From: Brevundimonas sp.
GTDB taxonomy: Bacteria; Pseudomonadota; Alphaproteobacteria; Caulobacterales; Caulobacteraceae
NCBI RefSeq assembly: GCF_030704825.1
Contig: NZ_JAUYNX010000015.1
Coordinates: forward strand, 131,736-195,735
DNA: 64,000 nt
Direction of reading: 5' to 3'
Shown here: piece by piece, positions 10,462-20,594 of the stretch
Position numbering within the stretch: position 1 is the stretch's first letter
Layout: every line of letters begins with the position of its first letter
Made by a program: the position numbers and the translations under genes
The notes under the pieces: generated by a model
What the model saw: the letters and a program-made list of their open reading frames with translations, nothing else
What the model was told of the DNA's origin: nothing
The model's database searches: none

Positions 10462-10926
10462 TTATTGCGGCGTCGCGGGCGCGACTGGAGCCGCCGCGGC
10501 GGCCGCGGCGGCCTGCGTGATCTGGGTCCGCACCATGGCTGGCAGGCCCTGGATCATGGGCACCACGGCCGCCGCCGCCTGGGCCATCTCGGCCTTTTTC
10601 TCCTCGGGCCCGGTCGCCGCCTTGTCGTCGAAAAAGGCTTTCAGCTCGGCGCCGAAGGCGTCGGCTTCGGGTTGATATCGGGCGACGATGGCGTCCAGCG
10701 CGGCGTCGGCGACGGCCTGGTCGCCGGCCGCGGCCGTGATCGCGGCCTGCATCTCGGCGCCCATGGCCTCCATGCGGGCGCCGAAGGCTTCCCCTCTCGC
10801 TTCCAGCGCGGCTTCGGCCGGATCGACCGCTTCGGCGGCCGGCGGCGCGGCTGGCGCGTCCTGGGCGACGGCAGGAGCGGCGAAGGCGAGGACGGCCGAG
10901 GCGGCGAGGATCATTCGGATGGACAT
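10462..10926 (-). CDS. Ala-rich exported protein, paralog of the following gene
   Basis: A 154-residue exported protein with a Sec signal (cleavage after PAVAQ). The mature chain is helical, rich in Ala, Met, Glu and Pro, with the block EARGEAFGARMEAMGAEM and later ARYQPEADAFGAELKAFFDD shared with the neighbouring paralog, and an Ala-rich tail. It is likely periplasmic. The function is unknown. The two genes are 108 bases apart and co-oriented, so may be co-transcribed or have duplicated in place. Confidence 0.75.
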   Translation of the reverse strand: MSIRMILAASAVLAFAAPAVAQDAPAAPPAAEAVDPAEAALEARGEAFGARMEAMGAEMQAAITAAAGDQAVADAALDAIVARYQPEADAFGAELKAFFDDKAATGPEEKKAEMAQAAAAVVPMIQGLPAMVRTQITQAAAAAAAAPVAPATPQ

Positions 10927-11012
10927 GACGACTTCCTGATGCGGGAAGGAGCTCGGGCTCCTTCCGGGAAAGATGACGGATATTCGTGAGCGGAGCGAGA
11001 CGAAATCGCCGG

Positions 11013-12245
<1,233 letters not shown>

Positions 12246-12342
12246 GGGGAGTCCTTCGTAGAACGCGGGGAGGCGTTCGGCGGCGTTGCGCGCGCTTAAA
12301 GGACCAGACGCCCCGCGATGCAAGGGCGGGAATGCGGCAGGG

Positions 12343-12768
12343 TCACGAGACGCCCAGACGCCAATAGACCGCGGGTACGAGCAGGATCATAAAGATCGCC
12401 TGCTCGGCCATGCCCATGAACATGGCCGCATAGCTTCCAGTGGGGGACCATTGGTTCCGGACCGCCCGCGACGCCCCGCGCAAACAGCCCCAGGTGAGCG
12501 CAACGATCAGACCGTTCAGGACCCAGGTCGCGACGAGGGAGCGTCTCCAGTCTTCGGCCCAGCGCTCGCCGGCGATGACGAGGCCGATCAGGATCGCGAG
12601 CAGGACAGGCGCGGCGACCAGTAGGCGCCGCATGAGCGTTCGGGCGCGGGAGAGGTCTTCATCCACGGCGCCAATCCGGACCCGTCCCAGTTCCCCGAGG
12701 TCGCGACGCAACCCGACCATGGCGAGGACGCCGAGGGCCAGCAGGAGCAGGAGGATCAGAACAGCCAT
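12343..12768 (-). CDS. Small integral membrane protein, unknown
   Basis: A 141-residue protein with four hydrophobic segments: an N-terminal helix, one near residues 50-66, one near 80-95, and one at the C-terminus ([14 protein letters not shown]), separated by charged loops. I recognise no family. It is 62 bases downstream of htpX on the same strand, so co-transcription is possible. Composition resembles its neighbours. Confidence 0.65.
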   Translation of the reverse strand: MAVLILLLLLALGVLAMVGLRRDLGELGRVRIGAVDEDLSRARTLMRRLLVAAPVLLAILIGLVIAGERWAEDWRRSLVATWVLNGLIVALTWGCLRGASRAVRNQWSPTGSYAAMFMGMAEQAIFMILLVPAVYWRLGVS

Positions 12769-12830
12769 GCCCGGGAAGGGTGCGACGCCCCGCCCTTCTT
12801 CACAACAGGTTGTTGCTCAGGTCCGCGGGA

Positions 12831-13787
12831 TCAGCCCCACGGGCCAGAGCGGCTCACGGGCGTGGTCGGCACGCTGGTCGTGGTCGCCCGGGGCGCAGCC
12901 GCGGCGAAGTCCGGGCGGCGCGCCGCCGGCCCCATCGTCGTCCCCAGGGCCATCAGCGCCTTCACCCGGTTGCCGGTGGCCGGATGGGTCGAGAACAGAT
13001 TGTCGGCCCCGCGGCCCGCCAGCGGGTTGATGATGAACAACTGGCCGGAGGCCGGATTGCGCTCGGCCGTCGGATTGACGATGCGCCGGGCGTGTCCGTC
13101 GATCTTCTGCAGGGCGGAGGCGAGGGCCTCGGGGTCGCCGGCGATCCCGGCGCCGACGCGGTCGGCCTCATACTCGCGGCCGCGGCTGATGGCCATCTGC
13201 ACCAGGCCGGCGGCCATGGGGGCCAGGATCATTAGGGCGAGCGTCCCGATGAGGCCGCCCGGCCGTTCGCGGTCGTCACCGCCGCCGAAGAACATCGCGA
13301 AATTGGCCAGGGCGGCGATGGCGCCGGCGACGGTGGCGGTCACCGTCATGGTCAGGGTGTCGCGGTTCTTCACATGGGCCAGCTCATGCGCCATCACCCC
13401 GCGGATCTCCTCGCGGGACAGCATGTCCAGCAGGCCGGTCGTGGCGCAGACGGCTGCATTCTCCGGATTGCGGCCGGTGGCGAAGGCGTTGGGCTGGTCG
13501 TTGGGTATGATGGCGATGACCGGACGGGGAAGGCCGGCGTTCCGGGCCATCTGGACCACGTCGGCGACATAGACGCGGACCACGGCGTTGGGGTGCTGCT
13601 CGTCGACCGGCTGGGCCCGGTACATCTTCAACACGATCCTGTCGGCGTTCCAGTAGCTGAACAGGTTCATGCCGCCGGCCAGGACCAGGGCGACCAGCAT
13701 GCCGGTCGGCCCGCCCAGCAGATAGCCGAGGCCGACGAACAGGGCGGTCAGGGCCGCCAGCAGGGTGAAGGTCTTGAGGTGGTTCAT
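12831..13787 (-). CDS. htpX: Membrane zinc metalloprotease HtpX
   Basis: An inner-membrane M48 peptidase that degrades damaged membrane proteins alongside FtsH. It has 318 residues. Two N-terminal hydrophobic segments are followed by the zinc motif [12 protein letters not shown] (HExxH form HELAH) near residue 130, two more membrane segments, and the third ligand region [13 protein letters not shown]. The C-terminal tail after [14 protein letters not shown] is longer than in E. coli HtpX and rich in Ala, Thr and Pro. No heat-shock promoter is identifiable by eye. Confidence 0.95.
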   Translation of the reverse strand: MNHLKTFTLLAALTALFVGLGYLLGGPTGMLVALVLAGGMNLFSYWNADRIVLKMYRAQPVDEQHPNAVVRVYVADVVQMARNAGLPRPVIAIIPNDQPNAFATGRNPENAAVCATTGLLDMLSREEIRGVMAHELAHVKNRDTLTMTVTATVAGAIAALANFAMFFGGGDDRERPGGLIGTLALMILAPMAAGLVQMAISRGREYEADRVGAGIAGDPEALASALQKIDGHARRIVNPTAERNPASGQLFIINPLAGRGADNLFSTHPATGNRVKALMALGTTMGPAARRPDFAAAAPRATTTSVPTTPVSRSGPWG

Positions 13788-13874
13788 GGTCCGAAATATT
13801 CGATCGCAACTGGCGCCTGACAGGCGAACCCTTCATGTGTGCGGATCAACGCCCAGGCTCAAGGCGAGGCCGCT

Positions 13875-14111
13875 GTGACCGATCATCCCACCCCCGAAGA
13901 CGCCGCCGGAGCGGCGCTCAACGCCGACGTCCCTCACGCCGCCTCCGACCGGCCGCTGACGGAGGCCGCGCGCCGCGCCCTGCTGGAGGCCGCCGAACGC
14001 CGCGCCGCCGCGGGCGAGGCCGACCTGCCGCCCGAGCATGGGGGACCCCGCGGCCCGGAGCCGACCCGCTTCGGCGACTGGGAGAAGAAGGGTCTGGCGG
14101 TCGATTTCTGA
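13875..14111 (+). CDS. DUF1674 protein, SDHAF4-like succinate dehydrogenase assembly factor
   Basis: A 78-residue protein ending in GGPRGPEPTRFGDWEKKGLAVDF (written here in two parts: GGPRGPEPTRF, then GDWEKKGLAVDF), the diagnostic C-terminus of DUF1674. Eukaryotic members (SDHAF4/Sdh8) bind flavinylated SdhA during complex II assembly; a similar role here is inferred. The N-terminal half is Ala-rich and probably disordered. Start: GTG 13875 is chosen because AAGGCGAGG lies 5 bases upstream; another GTG at 13839 adds 12 residues. No sdh genes are nearby. Confidence 0.8.
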   Translation: MTDHPTPEDAAGAALNADVPHAASDRPLTEAARRALLEAAERRAAAGEADLPPEHGGPRGPEPTRFGDWEKKGLAVDF

Positions 14112-14169
14112 GGGCGGCGAACGAAGGCGGGCGAACGGCGTTAACCCTTTCGTTCAGGAGAGCTTCCCG

Positions 14170-14628
14170 ATGATCCGCGCCCTCGCCGCCGCCGCGGCCC
14201 TCGCCACCCTCGCCTTCGCCGGCGCCGCCTCGGCCCAGACGTACGGACAGCCGGTCTATCTCGACGCCTGGGGACGACCCGTGGGCGGCACGCCCCTGTC
14301 CGAGGTCGAGACCCGATCCTATGTCGAGACCGGGCGATGGGCGGACGGCTATTCAGATCGACCGCGCGTCCATGTGCCGGCTCCCGCCTACGGACATGGG
14401 TACGGCCGGCCCTACAGCTACGGCGGCCACGGCCATGGCCGGTTTCGGGGCCACGGCCATGACCGGGGATACGGCCGCTACGATCCGCCCGCCAGGCCCG
14501 GCTATCGGGACGAGTGGGGTTATAACGACGACCGGCCGCCGTCGGCGCGGCGATGGTCGGACGACGGACGTTCGCGGCGCCATGACCGCGATTGCGGCTG
14601 CGGCGACGTCTACCTCTACGACCGCTGA
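14170..14628 (+). CDS. Secreted His/Gly/Tyr/Arg-rich protein with C-terminal DCGC motif
   Basis: A 152-residue exported protein. Signal peptide of about 22 residues ends at GAASAQ. The mature N-terminal part (YGQPVYLDAWGRPVGGTPLS) looks ordered; the middle is low-complexity with repeated His-Gly pairs (GGHGHGRFRGHGHDRGYG), which could bind metal ions. It ends RDCGCGDVYLYDR. ATG 14170 has CAGGAGAG just upstream. No family recognised. The DCGC motif also occurs in the next gene. Confidence 0.75.
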   Translation: MIRALAAAAALATLAFAGAASAQTYGQPVYLDAWGRPVGGTPLSEVETRSYVETGRWADGYSDRPRVHVPAPAYGHGYGRPYSYGGHGHGRFRGHGHDRGYGRYDPPARPGYRDEWGYNDDRPPSARRWSDDGRSRRHDRDCGCGDVYLYDR

Positions 14629-14764
14629 GCGGACGATTCCGGGCCGACACGGTTAATTTGGACGCCCTGAGGGGAAAGGGCGCCGTCGCCTTTCGCCCGC
14701 TCGGTGCAAGCCGGTCTCTTTGGTTTCCAAAAGCTTAAAACGGCTCCGAATTGGAGTCCGTGAC

Positions 14765-15640
14765 ATGCGCATCCTCAACGCTGCGGTCGGCGCCGTCCTG
14801 CTGATCCTCGTCGCCAGCCCGGCCTTCGCCGGCGACCGGCGCGGCGGTGGCCAGCCGGGCGGGGGCCACCAGGGCGGCGGAGGAGGCTGCGGCGGCGGCT
14901 GTGGCGGCGGCGGCCATCAGCCCCCGCCCTACACGCCGCCTCCCCCTCACGGCGGCGGCTACAACGGAAACATCAATGTGAACGTCAACGCCAGTGCGAG
15001 CGCGTATGCGGGCGCCTCAGCCGCCTCGCATTTCAACGCCCGCGCCTATGACGTCGGCGGCATCCGGGGTCGCGGCTACGGCGGCGGCACGGTCTATGTC
15101 GGCGGCGGCTACGGCGGCGACGGCGGCGGCTATTACGGCGGCGGCGCGATCTACAATGAGGAGGTCTACGAAGGCCGGACCTGCGCCAGCGCCCCGTTCG
15201 GCTATGTCGTCGGCGGCTTCGGCCGCGAGGGTCGCCGCCCGCCTGCCTGTCTGGGCGGCGGCGGGGGCTGCCGCGGCGAGGATCGCGGAGGCCGCTACGG
15301 CCACAGCGAGCGCCATGGCTGCGACGGCGGCCGGCGCGAAGACTATTACGGCGCCTACGAGGAGTCCGGCGGGTCGTACGAGAGCTACGAATCCTACGAA
15401 GAGTACGGCGCCTATTCCGGCGGAAGCTACGAGGAGGCGGGATACGGCCACGACGGCCGCGGCGGCTCCTACGGAGACTGCGGCTGCCGTCACGACGACG
15501 ACTACGTCCCCTATCCACCGCCCTATCTGCCGGAGCCGCCGCGCTGGCATGAGCCGTCGCCGCCGGAACGGCCGCACCGGCCGCGCCCGCCCCGGCCGTC
15601 GCGCCAGCACTACAGCCAGGAGCCCGGCGAACGCGGCTAG
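14765..15640 (+). CDS. Secreted Gly/Tyr-rich low-complexity protein with DCGC motif
   Basis: A 291-residue exported protein. Signal peptide ends near SPAFAG. The mature chain has: Gly/Cys block (GGGGGCGGGCGGGG), Pro-rich stretch, a short ordered-looking NINVNVNASASAYAG segment and ARAYDVGG, a long Gly/Tyr block, a central ordered island TCASAPFGYVVGGFGREGRRP, acidic Tyr/Glu/Ser repeats (SYESYESYEEYG), GDCGC, and a Pro/Arg/His tail. It resembles surface or matrix proteins; the function is unknown. GGAG lies 9 bases before ATG 14765. Its TAG (15638-15640) overlaps the convergent pyrF stop. Confidence 0.72.
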   Translation: MRILNAAVGAVLLILVASPAFAGDRRGGGQPGGGHQGGGGGCGGGCGGGGHQPPPYTPPPPHGGGYNGNINVNVNASASAYAGASAASHFNARAYDVGGIRGRGYGGGTVYVGGGYGGDGGGYYGGGAIYNEEVYEGRTCASAPFGYVVGGFGREGRRPPACLGGGGGCRGEDRGGRYGHSERHGCDGGRREDYYGAYEESGGSYESYESYEEYGAYSGGSYEEAGYGHDGRGGSYGDCGCRHDDDYVPYPPPYLPEPPRWHEPSPPERPHRPRPPRPSRQHYSQEPGERG

Positions 15641-16368
15641 GTCCGGCGGGCGACCCCGGCGATCGATGCGGCGATGGCCGAGGCGGCCCGCAAGGGGTCG
15701 TCAGCCCCGACCACCGGCCGGGCCACGACCAGATGGGTGGCGCCGGCCTCCAGCGCCGCGCGCGGCGTGGCCACGCGCTGCTGGTCGCCCTTGTCGGCGC
15801 CGTCGGGCCGCACGCCCGGGGTGACGACCAGGAAGCCGGGCCGGCCGGCCTCGTCAGCAATCTCGCGCACGCGCGTCGCCTCCAGCGGGCTGGAGACCAC
15901 GCCGTCGACGCCGCAGTCCAGCGCCTGCCGCACGCGCCGCTCGACCAGGTCGGCGGCCGAAAAGCCGTAGCCCAGGTCGGTCAGGTCGGCGTCCGACAGG
16001 CTGGTCAGGACGGTGACGGCCAGAAGTTTCGTGTCCGATCCCGCGGCGTCCCGCCCCTTGACCGCGCCGCGCATCACCTGGGGCTCGGCGTGGACGGTCA
16101 GCAGGTCGCAGCCGCCCTCGGCCACGGCCCGGGCCGCGCCTTCGACCTGGGCCCCGATGTCGTGCAGCTTCCAGTCCTGGAACACGAACCGGCCCTCGGC
16201 CCGCAACGCGTGGGCGAAGGCGACGCCGCCAGGACGGGCCAGAAGCGTCAGGCCGATCTTGTAGCTGCTGACCGCGTCGCCCAGCCGGTCGACCATGGCC
16301 CGGGCGGCGTCCAGCGAGGGCAGGTCGAGACCGACGATCAGCCGGGGGTCGGTCGGCACGGGGGTCAT
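15637..16368 (-). CDS. pyrF: Orotidine 5'-phosphate decarboxylase PyrF
   Basis: Decarboxylates OMP to UMP, the last step of de novo pyrimidine synthesis. It has 243 residues and a TIM-barrel fold. Visible signatures are the first strand LIVGLDLPS, the catalytic Lys-Asp region FQDWKLHDIGAQV, the phosphate-binding TPGVRPDGADKGDQQRVATP, and the last strand THLVVARPVVGADDP. The stop codon shares two bases with the stop of the convergent secreted-protein gene. The promoter lies in the 95-bp divergent spacer shared with marC, which holds a (CG)n palindrome. Confidence 0.96.
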   Translation of the reverse strand: MTPVPTDPRLIVGLDLPSLDAARAMVDRLGDAVSSYKIGLTLLARPGGVAFAHALRAEGRFVFQDWKLHDIGAQVEGAARAVAEGGCDLLTVHAEPQVMRGAVKGRDAAGSDTKLLAVTVLTSLSDADLTDLGYGFSAADLVERRVRQALDCGVDGVVSSPLEATRVREIADEAGRPGFLVVTPGVRPDGADKGDQQRVATPRAALEAGATHLVVARPVVGADDPLRAASAIAASIAGVARRT

Positions 16369-16393
16369 GGCGTCGCTCCTTTTCGACCGTCAG

Positions 16394-16420
16394 GGCTGGA
16401 CGCGCGCGCGCGCGTCAGCC
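16394..16420. repeat. (CG)n palindrome in the pyrF/marC divergent promoter region
   Basis: Fourteen bases of strictly alternating CG lie at 16401-16414, flanked by GGCT (16394-16397) and AGCC (16417-16420). The segment can fold into a long hairpin with one bulged base and has Z-DNA-forming character. It lies 25 bases upstream of pyrF and 44 upstream of marC, where it could influence both promoters. Confidence 0.5.
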
Positions 16421-16463
16421 TTGATGGGCCGCGGTTGGGTGAATTGCAGGGCGAGGCCAGCAC

Positions 16464-17162
16464 ATGGACGCGGTCGATCTGGGCGTCAACCTGTTCGTGG
16501 CCCTGTTCGCCCTGGTGGACCCGATCGGCAACATTCCGATCTTCGCCGCGGCCACGGCCGGGGCCTCGATGCGCCAGAGGCTTTCGGTCTCGGGCCTGAT
16601 CTGCATCTTCATCGTCGTCTTCCTGGCCTTCTTCTTCTTCACCGGCCTGGGACTGCTGCAGTTCTTCGGCATCTCGCTCGCCGCCTTCCGCATCGCGGGC
16701 GGCATCCTGCTGCTGCTGCTGGGCCTCGACATGACGCGCGAGGACTTCCTCAAGATGTTCGCCGACGCCGACGCGGTGAAGGACGCCCAGGACGTCCGCG
16801 GCTACGCCCGCCGCCGGTTCCAGCGACTGGTGGTGCCCTTCGCCATGCCGCTGCTAATCGGGCCCGGGGCCATCTCGACCATCATCATCCAGGCGGGCGA
16901 GGCCGAAAAGGTCGGCCCGGCCGGCCAGGCCGCGGGCGTGGCGGCCATCGTGGCCGCCGGCTTCGCCACCTTCGTCGTCTTCACCCTGACCGGCCCGATC
17001 AGCCGCCTGCTCGGCGAGATCGGCATGGCCATCATCGTGCGGGTGCTGGGCCTGATCCTGTGCGCCCTGGCCATCCAGTTCATTCTCGCCGGCCTGTCGG
17101 AGGCCATCCCCGGCATGTTCAGCAGCATCGCCACCACGCCGTATCCGGACGCCGGGCACTAG
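16464..17162 (+). CDS. MarC family membrane protein
   Basis: A 232-residue inner-membrane protein with six hydrophobic segments and the MarC/UPF0056 pattern: FVALFALVDPIGNIPIF near the start, AGGILLLLLGLDM in the middle, PLLIGPGAISTII, and RVLGLILCALAIQFI near the end. The family was once linked to antibiotic resistance, but a transport role remains unproven. It is divergent from pyrF and convergent with the SDR gene, whose stop is 2 bases away. Confidence 0.93.
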   Translation: MDAVDLGVNLFVALFALVDPIGNIPIFAAATAGASMRQRLSVSGLICIFIVVFLAFFFFTGLGLLQFFGISLAAFRIAGGILLLLLGLDMTREDFLKMFADADAVKDAQDVRGYARRRFQRLVVPFAMPLLIGPGAISTIIIQAGEAEKVGPAGQAAGVAAIVAAGFATFVVFTLTGPISRLLGEIGMAIIVRVLGLILCALAIQFILAGLSEAIPGMFSSIATTPYPDAGH

Positions 17163-17164
17163 GA

Positions 17165-17977
17165 TCAGATCCGCTTCAGCCGCTTGGCGTGGCCGCCGAC
17201 CATCCCGAGCGCGACCCGATCCGGCAGGTGTTTGGCCAGAGCCGCCAGCAGGTTGTTCATCACCCCCGGCGTGACCTTCGGCCGGTTGGCCTCGCAGGCC
17301 GCATACCCGACCCGCGCCACATGGTCCGCCGTCTGCCACATCCAGGCGGGATAGGCTGACGACACCTGCTCGCGCGTGCCGTTGGCGTCGTGGAATTCGG
17401 TCAGGGTGTAGCCGGGGCACAGGGCGGTGACGTGGACGCCGGTTCCGCGCAGTTCCAGATGCAGCCCTTGCGACGCCTTGATCAGGAAGCTCTTGATCGG
17501 GCCGTACAGGGTGTCGCCGCCCGTCGCGGGCATCTGGCCGGCGAGGGAGGCGACGTTGAGGATGCGGCCATAGCCGCGCTCGACCATGGCCGGAGCGAAC
17601 AGCCGGGCCAGCTCCACCGGCGCGGCCAGCATGACCTGGATCATGGCCCGGTGGGCCGCCGGGTCGGTGTTGAGGAAGCCGGCGGTGCGGCTGAATCCGG
17701 CGTTGTTGACCAGGCCGTCCACGGCCAGGCCCCTGGACTGGATCGTGTCGAACAGCCGGCGCGGCGCGGCGGGGTCCGCGAGGTCGTCGATCAGGACGGT
17801 GGCGGCGGCGCCCAGCAACGCCAGGTCGTCAGCCAGCGCCCGCAAGGGGGCCTCGCGCCGCGCCGTCAGGACAAGGTCCCAGCCCTTTTCCGCATAGACC
17901 CGCGCCAGGGCCGCGCCGATGCCGGCCGAGGCGCCGGTGATCAGCGCCACGGGCCGCGGCCGCGAGGGCAGGCTCAT
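17165..17977 (-). CDS. Short-chain dehydrogenase/reductase
   Basis: A 270-residue NAD(P)-dependent oxidoreductase with a Rossmann fold. Cofactor motif TGASAGIGAALA, NNAG motif (VNNAGFSRTAG), catalytic Ser in LNVASLAG, and Tyr-Lys pair in YGPIKSF (YxxxK). The classic SDR layout is complete, with a C-terminal cap. Substrate is unknown. It begins 1 base after the stop of an Rrf2-type regulator, so the regulator and SDR form an operon and the regulator probably controls it. Confidence 0.93.
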   Translation of the reverse strand: MSLPSRPRPVALITGASAGIGAALARVYAEKGWDLVLTARREAPLRALADDLALLGAAATVLIDDLADPAAPRRLFDTIQSRGLAVDGLVNNAGFSRTAGFLNTDPAAHRAMIQVMLAAPVELARLFAPAMVERGYGRILNVASLAGQMPATGGDTLYGPIKSFLIKASQGLHLELRGTGVHVTALCPGYTLTEFHDANGTREQVSSAYPAWMWQTADHVARVGYAACEANRPKVTPGVMNNLLAALAKHLPDRVALGMVGGHAKRLKRI

Positions 17978-17978
17978 C

Positions 17979-18449
17979 TCAGGCGGCGACCGGACAGGAT
18001 GCGTGGGGGGCGAAGGCCGCCAGAGAGACCGGATCGTGGTCCAGCAGGTCGGCGATGGTGATCTTCGACAGGGCCTGTCCCGCGGCCTGGTCGGCGGCGG
18101 TCAGGGCCTTGGCCACCTGGCGCGGAATGTGTTCGCTGACCGGGCAGCCCCTGGCTCCGGCGGGCGGGGAACCGAGGTGGGCGCAACCGTTGACGGCGCG
18201 CAGCACGGTCTCCAGCGAGATGGCCTGCGGCTCGTGCAACAGCCAGGCGCCGCCCGAGGCGCCCGGGCGGGTGGCGATCAGTCCGGCCTTGGCCAGCAGG
18301 GCGGTCACGCGGCGGATGACGACGGGATTGGTCGGAATCGAGGCGGCCAGAATCGCGCTCGGCACGGCCTGGGCCGGCGAGACGGCGCCCTTGTGGGCCA
18401 GATAGGCCAGGGCGTGGGCGGCGACGGGAAAACGTTGGCTGTCGGACAT
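17979..18449 (-). CDS. Rrf2 family transcriptional regulator
   Basis: A 156-residue Rrf2-type winged-helix repressor. The HTH is PTNPVVIRRVTALLAKAGLI, followed by the wing RPGASGGAWL. Two cysteines (about positions 89 and 102, NGCAH and RGCPV) lie where Rrf2 sensors such as NsrR or IscR hold Fe-S ligands. A third Cys at the C-terminus (ASCPVAA) is unlikely to be equivalent, so an Fe-S cluster is uncertain. It could sense redox, nitric oxide or an electrophile. It heads the operon with the SDR gene and is divergent from kup. Confidence 0.9.
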   Translation of the reverse strand: MSDSQRFPVAAHALAYLAHKGAVSPAQAVPSAILAASIPTNPVVIRRVTALLAKAGLIATRPGASGGAWLLHEPQAISLETVLRAVNGCAHLGSPPAGARGCPVSEHIPRQVAKALTAADQAAGQALSKITIADLLDHDPVSLAAFAPHASCPVAA

Positions 18450-18611
18450 GATGCGCCCCCAAGATAGGACGTGCCGGCGTGTTTCACAAACCGGCCCTCA
18501 TGGCGCGGAACCTTCGCAAGTGCAGCACGATTGAACCGGGGGATGAAAGGGCCTAAAGGCTCGCCGCTCGTTTGATGGGAACCGCGCCGTGCGGCGTCCC
18601 GGAGGCACTTC

Positions 18612-20594
18612 ATGGTCGGGGCCCCTCCCCAAGGTGAAGACGGCAAGCCCGCCGCGAATTCCCTCTCTCCCCTGGACAGGTCCGTCGCGCCGGCCCACCC
18701 GCACCCCGCGGCGGCCGGCGAGGGCGGCCACAAGGTCGGCAAATGGGGCCTGATCATCGGCGCCATCGGCGTGGTGTTCGGCGACATCGGCACCAGCCCG
18801 CTCTACGCGATGCGCGAGGCCCTGCATCACAGCCGTAGCGGCGGGGGGACCGAGCTGGCCGTGCTGGGCGTGGTTTCGCTGGTGTTCTGGGCCCTGATCC
18901 TCGTGGTGACCCTGAAATACGTCGTCTTTCTGATGAAGGCCGACAACAAGGGCGAGGGCGGCACCCTGGCCCTGATGGCTCTGGCCCAGCGCGCCGTCGG
19001 GCGGCGGTCCGGCCTGATCTTCCTGCTCGGCGTCTGCGGCGCGGCCCTGTTCTACGGCGACGGCATCATCACCCCCGCCGTCTCGGTGGTCGGCGCCATC
19101 GAGGGGCTGAAGGACGCTCCCGGCATGGGCGATGCGCTCAGTCCGTTCGTGGTACCGATCTCGGCGGGCATCCTGATCGCCCTGTTCCTCGTGCAGTCCA
19201 AGGGGACCGCCAGCGTGGCGCGCTTCTTCGGCCCGCTCACGCTCGCCTGGTTCCTCGTGCTGGCCGGGCTGGGGCTGCTGCACATCTTCGACGACCCCTC
19301 AGTCTTCCGCTCCCTGTCGCCCCACTACGGCGTCATGTTCCTGATCGACAACGGATTCCTCGGCTTCGTCATCCTCGGCAGCGTCTTCCTGGCGGTGACC
19401 GGGGCCGAGGCGCTCTATGCCGACATGGGCCATTTCGGCAAGGCGCCGATCCGGGCCGGCTGGCTGTTCGTGGTGCTGCCCAGCCTGACCCTCAACTATC
19501 TGGGACAGGGCGCGCTGGTGCTCTCCGACCCGACCGCCGTGGAGAACCCCTTCTTCCGCATGATACCCGAGGTGATCTACTGGCCGGTGATCCTGCTGGC
19601 CACGGCCGCCGCGTGCATCGCCAGCCAGGCCGTGATCACCGGCGCCTTCTCGCTGACCCAGCAGGCGGTGCAGCTCGGCCTGCTGCCGCGTCTGGACATC
19701 CGTCCGACCAGCGAAACCCAGGCGGGCCAGATCTTCGTCCCGTCCGTGAACACCTTCCTGATGGTCGGCGTGCTGGTCCTGCTCGTGCTGTTCCCGACGT
19801 CGTCGCAACTGACCTCGGCCTACGGGATCGCGGTCACGGGGGCGATGTTCGTCGACACCCTGCTGGCCTGGTTCGTCCTGCGACGGATCTGGAACTGGTC
19901 CCTGCCGCTGTCCCTGGCGGCGGTCGTGCCGCTGGCGCTGCTCGATCTCGTCTTCATCAGCTCCAACGCCCTGAAGATTCCTGACGGCGCCTGGCTGCCC
20001 CTGGTGCTCGGCGCGGCGCTCGTCCTGATCATGTGGACCTGGGTGCGCGGCACCCAGATCGTCACGGCCAAGACCCGCAAGGACAGCCTCCCGCTCGCCG
20101 ACCTGATCGAGATGCTGCGCGCCCGGCCGCCTCACCGGGCCCCCGGCACGGCCATCTTCCTCACCTCGGACCCGGACATCGCCCCGGTCGCCCTGATGCA
20201 CAATCTCAAGCACAACAAGGTGCTGCACGAGAAGAACATCATCCTGACCGTGCGCACCACCGACCGGCCGCGGGTTTCCGACGCCGATCGCGTGCAGATC
20301 GAACCGATCTCGGACGACTTCAAGAAGCTGGTCATCTCCTACGGCTTCATGGAACAGCCCAATGTGCCCAAGGCGCTCAACCTGTGCCGCAAGCAGCGGG
20401 GGCTGAAGTTCGACATCATGTCGACCAGCTTCTTCCTCGGCCGCCGCTCGATCATCCCCTCGGCGAACCAGGGCATGCCCCTGTGGCAGGATCGCCTGTA
20501 CATCTTCCTGATGCGCAACGCGGCCAATCCCACCGACTTCTTCCACATCCCGCCCGGACGCGTGGTCGAACTCGGCACCCAGGTGTCCGTGTGA
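18612..20594 (+). CDS. kup: Kup-type potassium uptake permease
   Basis: A 660-residue proton-coupled K+ importer of the inner membrane. After a 45-residue hydrophilic N-terminus come twelve hydrophobic helices, with GVVFGDIGTSPLYAMREAL in the first, GALFYGDGIITPAVSV, and GTEALYADMGHFG-like (TGAEALYADMGHFG). The C-terminal cytoplasmic domain of ~170 residues follows WVRGTQIV. GGAGG lies 6 bases before ATG 18612. Its stop overlaps the GTG start of the next gene as GTGA. Confidence 0.96.
   Translation: MVGAPPQGEDGKPAANSLSPLDRSVAPAHPHPAAAGEGGHKVGKWGLIIGAIGVVFGDIGTSPLYAMREALHHSRSGGGTELAVLGVVSLVFWALILVVTLKYVVFLMKADNKGEGGTLALMALAQRAVGRRSGLIFLLGVCGAALFYGDGIITPAVSVVGAIEGLKDAPGMGDALSPFVVPISAGILIALFLVQSKGTASVARFFGPLTLAWFLVLAGLGLLHIFDDPSVFRSLSPHYGVMFLIDNGFLGFVILGSVFLAVTGAEALYADMGHFGKAPIRAGWLFVVLPSLTLNYLGQGALVLSDPTAVENPFFRMIPEVIYWPVILLATAAACIASQAVITGAFSLTQQAVQLGLLPRLDIRPTSETQAGQIFVPSVNTFLMVGVLVLLVLFPTSSQLTSAYGIAVTGAMFVDTLLAWFVLRRIWNWSLPLSLAAVVPLALLDLVFISSNALKIPDGAWLPLVLGAALVLIMWTWVRGTQIVTAKTRKDSLPLADLIEMLRARPPHRAPGTAIFLTSDPDIAPVALMHNLKHNKVLHEKNIILTVRTTDRPRVSDADRVQIEPISDDFKKLVISYGFMEQPNVPKALNLCRKQRGLKFDIMSTSFFLGRRSIIPSANQGMPLWQDRLYIFLMRNAANPTDFFHIPPGRVVELGTQVSV

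Noticed and set aside
13835..14173. A 112-codon frame overlapping the DUF1674 gene.
   Set aside because: It has Arg/Gly-rich shadow composition, while the other frame encodes the diagnostic DUF1674 C-terminus.
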